Below are positions 50,925-59,540 of a stretch of 64,000 nucleotides of DNA, piece by piece (the first letter of the stretch is position 1; each line of letters starts with the position of its first letter). The notes under the pieces are model-generated. The model had not been told where the DNA came from. It saw nothing but the letters and a program-made list of their open reading frames with translations, and searched no databases. The stretch is taken from positions 248,001 to 312,000 of the forward strand of contig NZ_SLUQ01000004.1 in NCBI RefSeq assembly GCF_004345245.1, given 5' to 3'. This DNA comes from Rhizobium sp. BK251. Its GTDB lineage: Bacteria; Pseudomonadota; Alphaproteobacteria; Rhizobiales; Rhizobiaceae. The position numbers and the translations under genes are program-made.

Positions 50925-51883
50925 CACTTGCTCCCCCGCGGGTTGAGTGCATCATTGAGACCGTCGCCGAGGAAGCTGAAGGCAACCGAGGCAAGGCCCA
51001 GCACCGCCGCCGGAGCGGCAAGGAGATGCGGATAGTGCTGCCAGACGCGCAGACCATCCGAGATCATGTTGCCCCAGCTGGGCGTGGGCGGATTGACGCC
51101 GACGCCAAGGAAGCTGAAGGCGCTTTCAAGGACCATGGCAGTGCCGAGACCGGCGCTGACAGAAACGATGAGCGGCCCGAGCGCATTCGGCACGATATAG
51201 CGCTTGATGATGATCCAGTTCGAAAGACCGAGCGCCTGCGCCGCCGTGATGTAGGGGCGGTTGCGGATGGACAGCACCTGGGCACGCACGAGCCGGGCAT
51301 AGGGCGGCCACGAGATCAGCGCCATGGAACCGAAGACAAGCAGGAAATCCACCCAGATCGTCTGGCGGTAGAAGGGATTGAGCGTCTCGAGATAGCGCGC
51401 CTCCATCCACCTCGTGATCGGCGTCTTCAGCGAAGCATTGATGACGACGACGAGAAGCAGGTTCGGAACCGACATCGTGACATCGGTGAGCCACATGATG
51501 GCGCGGTCGAAGGGATTACCGAAGAAGCCGGCGATCGCGCCGAGCGTAAGCCCGATCAGGACCGCGATGAAGGTGACGATCACCGCGACGAGAAAGGCCG
51601 TGCGCGTGCCAAAGACGACGCGGCTGAAGACATCGCGCCCGAGATCGTCCGTGCCGAACAGATGCGCGAGCGAAGGCGACGCGTTCCGGGCGGCAAGATC
51701 CTGGCTGAGGTAGTCCTGCGGCGTCAGGTAGGGTCCGAAGATCGCGGCGAAGGCGAGGATCAGCACGACGATGAGGCCGAAGATTGCAAGCTTGTTGCGC
51801 TTCAGGCGATACCAGGCATCGCGCCAGAGGCTGACCGGCGGCTCCTCGGCATTGTCGATAATCGAGAGAGGAATGGCGGACAT
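50924..51883 (-). CDS. Oligopeptide/glycoside ABC transporter permease (DppC type)
   Basis: 319 residues: N-terminal cytosolic stretch and first span (LAIFGLIVVLILAFAAIFGPYL), LFGTDDLGRDVFSRVVFGTRTAFLVAV, and EAA loop YITAAQALGLSNWIIIKRYIVPNALGPLIV. The ATG at 51883 has AAGGAG upstream; a TTG two codons earlier is less likely. Confidence 0.93.
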   Translation of the reverse strand: MSAIPLSIIDNAEEPPVSLWRDAWYRLKRNKLAIFGLIVVLILAFAAIFGPYLTPQDYLSQDLAARNASPSLAHLFGTDDLGRDVFSRVVFGTRTAFLVAVIVTFIAVLIGLTLGAIAGFFGNPFDRAIMWLTDVTMSVPNLLLVVVINASLKTPITRWMEARYLETLNPFYRQTIWVDFLLVFGSMALISWPPYARLVRAQVLSIRNRPYITAAQALGLSNWIIIKRYIVPNALGPLIVSVSAGLGTAMVLESAFSFLGVGVNPPTPSWGNMISDGLRVWQHYPHLLAAPAAVLGLASVAFSFLGDGLNDALNPRGSK

Positions 51884-51885
51884 GG

Positions 51886-52842
51886 TCAACGGCTCCTTCT
51901 TGCGTCGTTGGCACGCGGATCAAGCATCGGGTAAAGCACGTCGACGAGAAGGTTCGACAGCATCACCAGGAAGGATCCGATGAGTGTGATCGCCAGGATG
52001 ACGGGATAGTCCGAATTTGTGAGCGCCTGCACTGTCAGGCGGCCAAGGCCGGGAAGGCCGAACACGAGCTCCACAAAGATCGCGCCGTTGACGATGGTGA
52101 TCATGATGAGGCCGAGCTGGGTCACGATCGGCGTCAGCACCGGACGCAGGATATGCCGGAGCGCGACGATGACTTCCGGCACACCCTTGGCGCGAGCCGT
52201 CCGCACGAAATCCTCTGACAGCACCTCTATGACGGCGGCGCGCGTCTGGCGCACGATGAGCGCTATCGGCTGAAAGGAAAGCACGATCAGCGGCAGCAGG
52301 ATCCGCACGTCGAAGACGCCGCCCCAACCGTAGGGCACCTTGATCATCGGCAGGAGCACGATGAGGGCCACCATGAGCAGCGGACCTGCGACATAGGCCG
52401 GGATCGCCCAGAGGAAAAGGGCCGAGCCGAGGATCGTGTAGTCGATACGCGAATTCTGGTTCATTGCCGCGATCATGCCGAGCGGAATCGCGATGACCGC
52501 GGTCAGCACGATGGAACAGAGCGCCAGCTGGAAAGAAACCGGGGCGGCGGCCGAAACCATCGACCAGACCGAGCGACCCGATGTCAGCGAATTGCCGAAC
52601 TGGCCATGCAGCAGGTTCCAGATATAGACGCCGAACTGCTCGATGAACGGCTTGTTGAGGCCCGCGCTCTCGCGGATCGCCTCGATGCGCTGCGGATTGT
52701 AGGCGACATCGCCGGGCGCCCGCAGGAAGATCAGCTTGATCGGATCACCGGCGCCATAGAAGGCCATCGCATAGACCGCCATCATGACGACCAGGACCGA
52801 CGGAATCCAGATGGCAAACCGCGTTAGCACGTAGCGAAGCAA
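51886..52842 (-). CDS. Oligopeptide/glycoside ABC transporter permease (DppB type)
   Basis: 318 residues starting MLRYVLTRFAIWIPSVLVVMMAVY if the TTG at 52842 is used; GGGAGG lies five bases before it. A GTG two codons upstream is also open but its ribosome-binding site would abut it. Six spans and the EAA loop FVRTARAKGVPEVIVALRHILRPVLTPIV are present. It follows the binding-protein gene after a 145-base gap containing two stem-loops. Confidence 0.9.
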   Translation of the reverse strand: MLRYVLTRFAIWIPSVLVVMMAVYAMAFYGAGDPIKLIFLRAPGDVAYNPQRIEAIRESAGLNKPFIEQFGVYIWNLLHGQFGNSLTSGRSVWSMVSAAAPVSFQLALCSIVLTAVIAIPLGMIAAMNQNSRIDYTILGSALFLWAIPAYVAGPLLMVALIVLLPMIKVPYGWGGVFDVRILLPLIVLSFQPIALIVRQTRAAVIEVLSEDFVRTARAKGVPEVIVALRHILRPVLTPIVTQLGLIMITIVNGAIFVELVFGLPGLGRLTVQALTNSDYPVILAITLIGSFLVMLSNLLVDVLYPMLDPRANDARRSR

Positions 52843-52917
52843 GGCCACCTCCCACCTGTTCTTCGGCGCGACCCGTGAGCGTACCCGCGGGCTGCACCTA
52901 CTTCACTCTTGAAGCTT

Positions 52918-52979
52918 GCGCGAAGGCCTTGAGGTCTTCGCGCGGTTTTCATGAAGGGAGCCGCGATGGGATCCCTTCA
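52918..52979 (-). promoter_or_regulatory. Two stem-loops between binding-protein and permease genes
   Basis: GCGCGAAG/CTTCGCGC (52918-52925 with 52936-52943) and TGAAGGGA/TCCCTTCA (52952-52959 with 52972-52979) are perfect 8-bp stems in tandem just beyond the binding-protein stop. They parallel the elements at 34828 and 42085 and probably shape differential expression in the operon. Confidence 0.6.
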
Positions 52980-52987
52980 CGTCCTCC

Positions 52988-54628
52988 TCAACCGATGGAA
53001 ACGTCCCAGGGCGTCACGACCTGCCAGTCGAGGTTCTTCTCCATGCCCTTGACGTCCTTCGTCGCCCAGCGCGACATGGCCTGAGAATACCATGGAATGA
53101 AGGCCCAATCCTCGCGGAACGCCTTCTGCGCTTCCTGGGCAAGCTTGGCGCGCTGCGGATCGTCCGCCGCCTTGGTTGCGGCTTCAGCAAGCAGGCTGTC
53201 GACCTTGTCGTTCTTGTAGCCGCCGAGCTTGTTCTGGGCGTTGGAAGAGGTCGAGGCGATGGAGCCGGCAAGATAGGACACGGCATCGGGAACGCGCGTG
53301 CCGACGTCGTCGCGGAAGATCTGGACCGAATTCTGGTCCGGACCTGCATAGGCGTCCTGCTGGGGCTTCATGTCCACCGCCGTGATGCCGAGGTTCTGGC
53401 GCCATTGCTCGGCGATGAACTGCGCCGCGGCCTGGATCGCCGGCGCCGAGACACCGACGAACATGATCTTCGGCAGGCGCTCCGGACCGCCATAGCTCGA
53501 TTCCGCGAGAAGCTTCTTCGCGCCTTCCGGATCGTAGGGATAGGGCACAAAGCCGGAATCGTCCGCTCCGGGCACGGAGTTGAGGATCTGGTCGGCCTTC
53601 TTGTGCGGCCCGTCCGGATAGGAGGCCTTGAAGAGGCCGTCGCGGTCGACGGCCATGATCAATGCCTGGCGCACCTTCGGATCGTCCATCGGCGCGCGCG
53701 TGATGTTGAACCAGAAATGCTGGCTGGTCGGAATGATCGGCCCTTCCGAAAACTCTGGACCGAGATCCTGGATGATCGTCGAGGTTACAAGTTCGGTGTG
53801 GGCATTATACTCGCCCGACTTGATGAGCTGCGTCGCGGTGACGTTGTCCTCGACCGAGGTGATCTCGATGCGGGCGAGCTTCGGCTTCGGTCCGAAGAAG
53901 TTCTCGTTGGGCTCGAAGGTCAGCGTGCCTGCGTCGATATCGAGGGCAGTGAGCTTGAACGGGCCGGAATAGACGGCACCGCTATCGGGCGTGTACCAGT
54001 CTGCAATCTCCTCGCCATCGCTCCCGCGGGACTGCGACGCCTTGGTGATCGGGATGATGTGGTTGGCAAGCCGCATGAAGAAGATCGGGTCCGCGTCGGT
54101 CAGCGTGCAGACGACCGTGCCCTCGTCCGGCGTCGTGACACCTGTCAGCTCGTTGCCCGAGCCGGAGGCGATCTCCTTGAAGCCTTGCACGTGGCTCAAC
54201 ACCTGGTCGGCGCGCTGGCTCTTGGAATTCGGCATCGAAGCGACTTCCCAGGAACCCTTCACGTCTGCTGCGGTGATCTTGCTGCCGTCGGAGAAGACCG
54301 CCTTCGGGTCGATCTTGAAGGTCCAGACCTTGTTGTCTGGCGATTCCCAGCTCGTGAAGACATAGGGCTGGATCTTGCCGGCGGCGTCGAAATACATCGG
54401 CGACGCCCACCAGAACGAATTCCAGCGGAAGGTTCTGCCGCCGCCGCGCAGCGGCGACCAATCCTGGTCAAATGCAGGGTTGATGGCTTTCAGGACCTGA
54501 CCGTCCTGCGCCATGACGATGCGTGCGTTCAGGCCGAAAAGGGTGATGCCGACGCCGGCGGCGAGCCCGAGCTTCAGGGCATCGCGTCGCGACATCTGCG
54601 AAATGGTATCGTCATTGCGAATTGTCAT
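52988..54628 (-). CDS. ABC transporter substrate-binding protein, family 5, Tat-type signal
   Basis: 546 residues. GGAGGAG precedes ATG at 54628. The N-terminus has a twin-arginine motif (QMSRRDALKLGLAAGVGITLFGL), implying export in folded form. The mature protein is an SBP_bac_5 receptor (NPAFDQDWSPLRGGGRTFRWNSFWWASPMYFDAAGKIQPYVFTSWESPDNKVWTFKI, later MDDPKVRQALIMAVDRDGLFKASYPDG). Family 5 includes peptide and many oligosaccharide receptors; the sugar-acid genes around it argue against a peptide ligand. First gene of the leftward operon. Confidence 0.92.
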   Translation of the reverse strand: MTIRNDDTISQMSRRDALKLGLAAGVGITLFGLNARIVMAQDGQVLKAINPAFDQDWSPLRGGGRTFRWNSFWWASPMYFDAAGKIQPYVFTSWESPDNKVWTFKIDPKAVFSDGSKITAADVKGSWEVASMPNSKSQRADQVLSHVQGFKEIASGSGNELTGVTTPDEGTVVCTLTDADPIFFMRLANHIIPITKASQSRGSDGEEIADWYTPDSGAVYSGPFKLTALDIDAGTLTFEPNENFFGPKPKLARIEITSVEDNVTATQLIKSGEYNAHTELVTSTIIQDLGPEFSEGPIIPTSQHFWFNITRAPMDDPKVRQALIMAVDRDGLFKASYPDGPHKKADQILNSVPGADDSGFVPYPYDPEGAKKLLAESSYGGPERLPKIMFVGVSAPAIQAAAQFIAEQWRQNLGITAVDMKPQQDAYAGPDQNSVQIFRDDVGTRVPDAVSYLAGSIASTSSNAQNKLGGYKNDKVDSLLAEAATKAADDPQRAKLAQEAQKAFREDWAFIPWYSQAMSRWATKDVKGMEKNLDWQVVTPWDVSIG

Positions 54629-54709
54629 TTTCTCCTCCGTAGCAAGCAGTGCGCCGCTCGAAAGACCCTCCCCGAGGAGACGCATCATGATCTGGAGAGT
54701 TGCGCGATA

Positions 54710-54724
54710 TTGTAAATCTGTCAA
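54710..54724 (-). promoter_or_regulatory. Operator-like motif and -35 of the leftward operon
   Basis: TTGTAAATCTGTCAA on the plus strand; the reverse strand therefore has TTGACA at its 5' end, a consensus -35 for the binding-protein operon starting about 82 bases away. The motif shares 12 of 15 positions with the reverse complement of the core of the rightward motif. Confidence 0.55.
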
Positions 54725-54810
54725 TCAAAAATAACGAAAAACACCGGACAACGTGAGGGCAAAAATATTTATCGTTAAATATCAATGGTTTTTCAATTGC
54801 GACTTGTTTC

Positions 54811-54855
54811 GGCCAAAGTTGTAAGATTGACAACTTGGCCTTATTGCGGTGAATA
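54811..54855 (+). promoter_or_regulatory. Operator and promoter of the rightward operon
   Basis: AAGTTGT (54816-54822), seven bases, ACAACTT (54830-54836) is a perfect dyad extended by GGCC on both sides (54811-54814 and 54837-54840). A consensus -35 TTGACA (54827-54832) lies in its right half; 17 bases later is TGAATA (54850-54855) as a weak -10. A repressor bound here would block RNA polymerase. Confidence 0.6.
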
Positions 54856-54904
54856 CGGCATGATAGGACCTGCCGAGACCCCTCGGCATGAAGAGGAGGA
54901 TAAG

Positions 54905-55810
54905 TTGAGCAAGCACCGGATTACAGGCGTTTTCAGCGCCGCCACCACCCCTCTCAATGCCGACGGCAGCCCCGATCTCGGACTTTTCACCGAACATTGC
55001 CATCGCCTCATCACGGAAGGATGTCACGGCGTAGCACTTTTGGGGACGACCGGAGAGGCGAACTCCTTCTCCAGCGCCGAGCGCCGTGCGATGCTTGAGG
55101 CCGCATTGAAGGCGGGCGTTCCGGCCGACAAGCTCCTGCCGGGCACCGGCGTTGCGGCCATTCCTGAAACCGTGGAGCTGACGCGGCACGCGCTGTCGCT
55201 CGGCGTGACGAAAGTGGTCATGCTGCCGCCCTTCTACTACAAGGGCGTTTCCGACGAAGGTCTTTTTGCCTCCTACGCCCAGATCTTCGAGAAGCTCGGC
55301 GACAACCGCCTGCAGGTCATCCTCTATCATATCCCACAGGTCTCCGGCGTTCCGCTGTCGATCCCGCTGATCAGCCGATTGATAAAGGCATTTCCCGAGA
55401 CTGTCGTTGGCATCAAGGAATCTGCCGGCGATTTCAATAACATGCAGGCGATCATCGCCGAGTGTCCGGGATTCTCGGTCCTCTGCGGCGCCGATCCGCT
55501 GCTGCTGCCGCTCCTGAAGGCCGGCGGCGCGGGCTGCATCACCGCCACGTCGAACCTTGTCGCCGACTCCTTGCGCACGGTCTACGACCACGTCCATGAC
55601 GAGAGCCATGCCGCCGCCGTCGAGACAGCCCAGGCGCGCATCACCGCCTATCGCACGCTGTCGAACTCCTATGTGCAGATCCCGACGATCAAGGCCATGG
55701 TCGGCCTGAAGACGGGCAATCCCGTCTGGAAGCGCACGCGGCCGCCATTGATGCCGATCAGCGACACCGAATATGCCGCCCTTGCCGAAGGCTACGCAAA
55801 ACTGCAGTGA
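54905..55810 (+). CDS. DapA-family lyase/dehydratase (dihydrodipicolinate synthase/NAL superfamily)
   Basis: 301 residues from a TTG start with AGGAGG five bases upstream; no in-frame ATG fits. The TIM barrel has GTTGEAN (48-53 region), Tyr141 in LYHIPQVSG and the Schiff-base Lys171 in VVGIKESAGD, so catalysis through a pyruvate-type imine is expected. True DapA is usually elsewhere with lysine genes; here the neighbours are sugar-acid dehydrogenases. It could split a 2-keto-3-deoxy acid to pyruvate plus aldehyde, or dehydrate one. Sialate lyase is possible but nanK/nanE are absent. Confidence 0.9.
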   Translation: MSKHRITGVFSAATTPLNADGSPDLGLFTEHCHRLITEGCHGVALLGTTGEANSFSSAERRAMLEAALKAGVPADKLLPGTGVAAIPETVELTRHALSLGVTKVVMLPPFYYKGVSDEGLFASYAQIFEKLGDNRLQVILYHIPQVSGVPLSIPLISRLIKAFPETVVGIKESAGDFNNMQAIIAECPGFSVLCGADPLLLPLLKAGGAGCITATSNLVADSLRTVYDHVHDESHAAAVETAQARITAYRTLSNSYVQIPTIKAMVGLKTGNPVWKRTRPPLMPISDTEYAALAEGYAKLQ

Positions 55811-55821
55811 AGGAGGGCGTC

Positions 55822-57006
55822 ATGAATTTTACAGGTTTGTCGCCAGAAGCCGTTCCGGCCCGAATGACGGGCATGCTCGAGGCCAATGATGCACAGCCCG
55901 GCCGCCGGGACGCCTACCTGCCCTCTCCCTGCATACAGAACCATGCGGCAAACCTCGCTTTCCTGCCGGATGGCACGCTGACCTGTGTCTGGTTTGGCGG
56001 CACGATGGAGGGGATGGGCGACATCTCAATTTACATGTCGCGGCTTCGCCAGGGTTCCGATCGCTGGTCCAAGCCCGAGAAGATGTCCGACGATCAGGCC
56101 AAGTCCGAGCAAAACCCGTTGATTTTCAACGCGCCGGACGGGCGCGTGTGGCTGCTCTACACCTCGCAGACCTCCGGCGACCAGGACGGCGCGATTGTCA
56201 AATGTCGTATCTCCGAGGATGGCGGCGAGACATTCGGCCCAACTCGGGTCCTTTGCGACCTGCCCGGAACCTTTGTGCGCCAGCCGATCGTGGTCAATGG
56301 TAAGGGTCACTGGCTCTTGCCGACGTTCCGCTGTGTGAGCCTGCCGGGCCAGCGGTGGAGCGGAGATGCCGATACGGCCGGCGTCCTGATCTCCGGCGAC
56401 CAGGGCAGGACGTGGCAGATGCGTGACGTGCCGGGCAGTCTCGGCGCCGTGCACATGAACATCCTGAAGTCCGACAACGGCAACATGGTTGCCTTCTTCC
56501 GCAATCGCTATTCGGAGAATGTCCTGTCGTCTTCATCGACAGACGATGGCCAAAGCTGGAGCGCGCCGGAACCCGTCAATCTGCCGAACAACAACTCCTC
56601 GATCCAGGCGACGATGCTTGAAGATCGAAGAATTGCAATGGTTTACAATCACAGCAATGTAGCGACCTCCGACGCGCGGCGCCTGTCCCTCTACGACGAA
56701 ATTGAGGATGGCAAGGCCCCCGAGCCGGCAGTCATGCAGCCTGTCGGGCGCAAGGCCGTCTGGGGAGTGCCGCGCGCGCCGCTCAGCCTTGCAGTTTCGA
56801 GCGATGGCGGCAAGACCTTCGGGCGGCGCATCGATCTGGACACCGGCGACGGCTACTGCCTCAGCAACAACTCGAAAGACATGGTCAATCGGGAATTCTC
56901 CTATCCGACAATCATCGAAGGTCCGGATGGAGCATTGCACATCGCCTATACCTACTATCGCCGGGCGATCAAATACGTGCGTTTGCCAGCAAAATCAGCC
57001 GCTTGA
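55822..57006 (+). CDS. Sialidase-like beta-propeller protein (BNR_2 family), cytosolic
   Basis: 394 residues, no signal peptide. At least four Asp-box-like repeats: SEDGGETFG, SGDQGRTWQ, STDDGQSWS and SSDGGKTFG. Other sialidase-like pieces are FLPDGTLTCVWFGGTMEG, FVRQPIVVNGKGHWLLPTF and REFSYPTIIEGPDGALHIAYTYYRR. The ATG at 55822 follows AGGAGG. It lies 11 bases after the DapA-family gene, so they share a transcript. True sialidases are normally secreted, so this may be a hydrolase or lyase acting on an imported acidic glycoside. Catalytic arginines cannot be assigned with confidence. Confidence 0.8.
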   Translation: MNFTGLSPEAVPARMTGMLEANDAQPGRRDAYLPSPCIQNHAANLAFLPDGTLTCVWFGGTMEGMGDISIYMSRLRQGSDRWSKPEKMSDDQAKSEQNPLIFNAPDGRVWLLYTSQTSGDQDGAIVKCRISEDGGETFGPTRVLCDLPGTFVRQPIVVNGKGHWLLPTFRCVSLPGQRWSGDADTAGVLISGDQGRTWQMRDVPGSLGAVHMNILKSDNGNMVAFFRNRYSENVLSSSSTDDGQSWSAPEPVNLPNNNSSIQATMLEDRRIAMVYNHSNVATSDARRLSLYDEIEDGKAPEPAVMQPVGRKAVWGVPRAPLSLAVSSDGGKTFGRRIDLDTGDGYCLSNNSKDMVNREFSYPTIIEGPDGALHIAYTYYRRAIKYVRLPAKSAA

Positions 57007-57333
57007 GGCAAGATAGCATTAGTAAGGACTTTCGAAACGGCTGGGCGCACATGCGCCTGGCCAAGCCCCGTTTGGACTGACTTTGTTTACAAATAAACGT
57101 CTTCAAGCCATCTTGCGTTGCGCTGGAAATTAGCCGCCTGCAACGATCTGATTATTCTTTCAAAATCAATACATTACTGGATATTTGACGCTTTCCAAGG
57201 ACTTCACTGCCATGAATTTCGAAGCTCATGGTAAGAAAAATCGGCCTTCATTCTTGTCAAAAAGCTCTGCTTGATATAACAACTTTACATCATTGGCGGC
57301 TGCGATCCGCCGTTATATCGGGAGGCCGCTCTA
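57007..57333. other. 327-base gap with candidate operator and promoter before the alcohol dehydrogenase
   Basis: No gene seen. Contents: a short dyad GGCGCA/TGCGCC at 57044-57057; TTTGTTTACAAA at 57082-57093, a dyad resembling FadR-type GntR sites; and an AT-rich stretch with TATAAC at 57275-57280 that could be the -10 of a second promoter, with TTGTCA at 57254-57259 at a short 15-base spacing. Confidence 0.5.
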
Positions 57334-58467
57334 ATGGTCAGTTTGGATTCGCCTATCACGATCGTCCGGCCGCAGCTGATTGAATTCGGAGTGGGTACCG
57401 CCGGCCGGCTGGGCAAATGGGCGACTGACAAGGGATGTCGCCGCACACTGGTGATCTCCGATGCCTTCAACGCTTCCCGCATCGATGTGCTCGAGCTTCG
57501 CGGCGAGGTTTCGGTCTTTTCCGAAGTCACGCCCGAACCCGATATCGGTAATCTCGACCGCGTGCTCGCCGCAGCGGAGGCAGTCAATGCGGATCTTATT
57601 GTCGGCTTCGGCGGCGGCAGCGCCATGGATCTTGCCAAGCTTGCTGCCGTTCTCGCCGGCTCCTCCCAGACGCTGCATGAGGTCGTCGGACCGAACAAGG
57701 TCCGCGGACCCCGCAAGGTAGCCCTTGCCCAGGTGCCGACGACGTCAGGCACGGGCAGCGAGGCCGGCATTCGCGCCCTCATTACCGATCCTTCGACGAT
57801 GGCAAAGCTCGCGGTTGAAAGCCCGCTGATGCTCGCCGACATCGCCGTGGTCGATCCGGTACTCACATTCACGGTTCCCGCGCGAACGACCGCGGCGACC
57901 GGCGTCGATGCCATGGCCCACTGTGTCGAGGCGTTCACCAATCGCAAGGCGCATCCGATGATCGACATCTATGCGATCGAGGGCACGCGGCTCGTCGGAA
58001 AGTATCTTGCCCGTGCCGTCAGGAACGGATCCGATGCCGAAGCGCGTGCTGGCCTCTCGCTTGCTTCCCTCTATGGCGGCTTCTGCCTCGGTCCCGTCAA
58101 CACAGCCGGCGGCCACGCACTTGCCTATCCGCTTGGAACGCGCTGGCACGTGGCGCATGGCGCGGCCAACGCGCTTATCTTCCCGCATGTTCTGGCCTTC
58201 AACACCCCGTCCGTGCCGGAAAAGACACAGGCGATCATGGAAGCTCTCGGCTATCCTGCCTCGGAGAACATCAAGTCCGTCTTCGATGCCGCCTACGCTT
58301 TCTGCGCCGATCTCGGTATCGAGATGAAGCTCTCCGGCCTTGGCGTGCCTGAGAGCGATCTGGATGCGATGGCAGACGATGCCTTTGCCATCCGCCGGCT
58401 GCTTGACAACAATCCGCGCGACCTGTCGCGCGATGATATCCGTTCGATCTACGAGGCAGCGTTCTAA
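57334..58467 (+). CDS. Iron-type (group III) alcohol dehydrogenase
   Basis: 377 residues. NAD(P) site [14 protein letters not shown], conserved [10 protein letters not shown], and metal ligands Asp192/His196 ([12 protein letters not shown]), His261 ([10 protein letters not shown]) and His275 (HVAHGAANA). GGGAGG lies eight bases before the ATG. It would interconvert an aldehyde or hydroxy acid with its alcohol/keto form. Maleylacetate reductase and hydroxyacid-oxoacid transhydrogenase belong to the same superfamily, so the substrate is open. Confidence 0.92.
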   Translation: MVSLDSPITIVRPQLIEFGVGTAGRLGKWATDKGCRRTLVISDAFNASRIDVLELRGEVSVFSEVTPEPDIGNLDRVLAAAEAVNADLIVGFGGGSAMDLAKLAAVLAGSSQTLHEVVGPNKVRGPRKVALAQVPTTSGTGSEAGIRALITDPSTMAKLAVESPLMLADIAVVDPVLTFTVPARTTAATGVDAMAHCVEAFTNRKAHPMIDIYAIEGTRLVGKYLARAVRNGSDAEARAGLSLASLYGGFCLGPVNTAGGHALAYPLGTRWHVAHGAANALIFPHVLAFNTPSVPEKTQAIMEALGYPASENIKSVFDAAYAFCADLGIEMKLSGLGVPESDLDAMADDAFAIRRLLDNNPRDLSRDDIRSIYEAAF

Positions 58468-58498
58468 GATCGCTGGCCTTTCGAGAGGAGCACGACTG

Positions 58499-59503
58499 AT
58501 GCAGAGCAATGCGAAAGTGGCGGTGACGCTGGGCGACCCGGCCGGCGTCGGCCCGGAGGTGATCGTCAAGGCGCTGGCGGCGATGCCGGCGCAGGAACGG
58601 CGTGATTTCGTCATCGTCGGCAATACCGAAGCCCTGGAGCGCGCGGGTCGCGCGACCGGCATCGACCTGCGCTTCGCGCCCTCGGCTTCCGATGACGGAC
58701 TCACCATTGCCGTCGACGAGGTGCCGCTTGGCGCGCCGCTACCGGAAATCGGCAAGGTCAGTCCGATCGCGGGCGACGCCTCGGTGAAATACATCTCCCG
58801 TGCCGTCGATCTTGCCATGACCGGCAAGGCGGACGTCATCGTCACCGCGCCGATCAACAAGGAGGCCATGAACCTCGCCGGCCATCATTTCGATGGCCAT
58901 ACGGGCCTGCTCGCGCATCTGACGGGCTCCAAAAGCTCCTTCATGCTGCTTGCCTCCGAGCGCCTGAACACCATCCACGTCTCGACGCATGTGTCGCTGA
59001 GGGGCGCAATCGAGCGGGCAAAGACCGAGCGCGTGCTCGCCACCATCGAGGCCGGGCACAACCACTTCATGCGTCTCGGCAAGAAGGCGCGCATCGCCGT
59101 CGCCGGGCTCAACCCGCATTGCGGCGAGAACGGGCTTTTCGGCACCGAGGACATGGAATTTCTCGCGCCCGCCGTCGAGCAGGCAAGAGCCAGGGGCATC
59201 GATGTCGTTGGCCCCATCTCGGCCGATACGGTCTTTGCGCGGGCCTATAACGGCGCCTTCGATCTCGTGATCGCCCAGTATCACGACCAGGGCCATATCC
59301 CGATCAAGCTCGTCGCCTTCGAAACCGCCGTCAACGTCTCGCTCGGCCTGCCGATCGATCGCGTCTCGGTCGACCATGGCACGGCCTTCGACATCGCCGG
59401 CACCGGAAAGGCGAACCACGTCAACATGCTTTCGGCGATCGCCTATGCACGGCTGATGGCGAAGTCGCCGAGGCAACAGGCGAAAGCACCCGAGCTCTCT
59501 TGA
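58499..59503 (+). CDS. PdxA2-like 4-phospho-four-carbon-acid dehydrogenase
   Basis: 334 residues of the PdxA family. Metal ligands His164 (STHVSL), His207 (NPHCGE) and His262 ([10 protein letters not shown]) match those of E. coli PdxA. AGGAG precedes the ATG at 58499. A pyridoxine role is less likely in this context; PdxA2 proteins paired with DUF1537 kinases oxidise and decarboxylate D-threonate or D-erythronate 4-phosphate to dihydroxyacetone phosphate. The DUF1537 kinase lies in the opposite operon. Confidence 0.9.
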   Translation: MQSNAKVAVTLGDPAGVGPEVIVKALAAMPAQERRDFVIVGNTEALERAGRATGIDLRFAPSASDDGLTIAVDEVPLGAPLPEIGKVSPIAGDASVKYISRAVDLAMTGKADVIVTAPINKEAMNLAGHHFDGHTGLLAHLTGSKSSFMLLASERLNTIHVSTHVSLRGAIERAKTERVLATIEAGHNHFMRLGKKARIAVAGLNPHCGENGLFGTEDMEFLAPAVEQARARGIDVVGPISADTVFARAYNGAFDLVIAQYHDQGHIPIKLVAFETAVNVSLGLPIDRVSVDHGTAFDIAGTGKANHVNMLSAIAYARLMAKSPRQQAKAPELS

Positions 59504-59540
59504 GGAGGGCGCAACCCTGCATCTTCGAGGAGGACCGGCA

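Noticed and set aside
54905-57006. Sialic-acid catabolic operon
   Set aside because: A DapA/NanA-superfamily protein next to a sialidase-like protein suggests this, but nanK, nanE and nagA/B are missing, the propeller has no signal peptide, and the rest of the operon handles hydroxy and keto acids.
58499-59503. Pyridoxal-phosphate biosynthetic PdxA
   Set aside because: The family is the same, but the operon and the DUF1537 kinase nearby favour the PdxA2 catabolic role. Not excluded without an assay.
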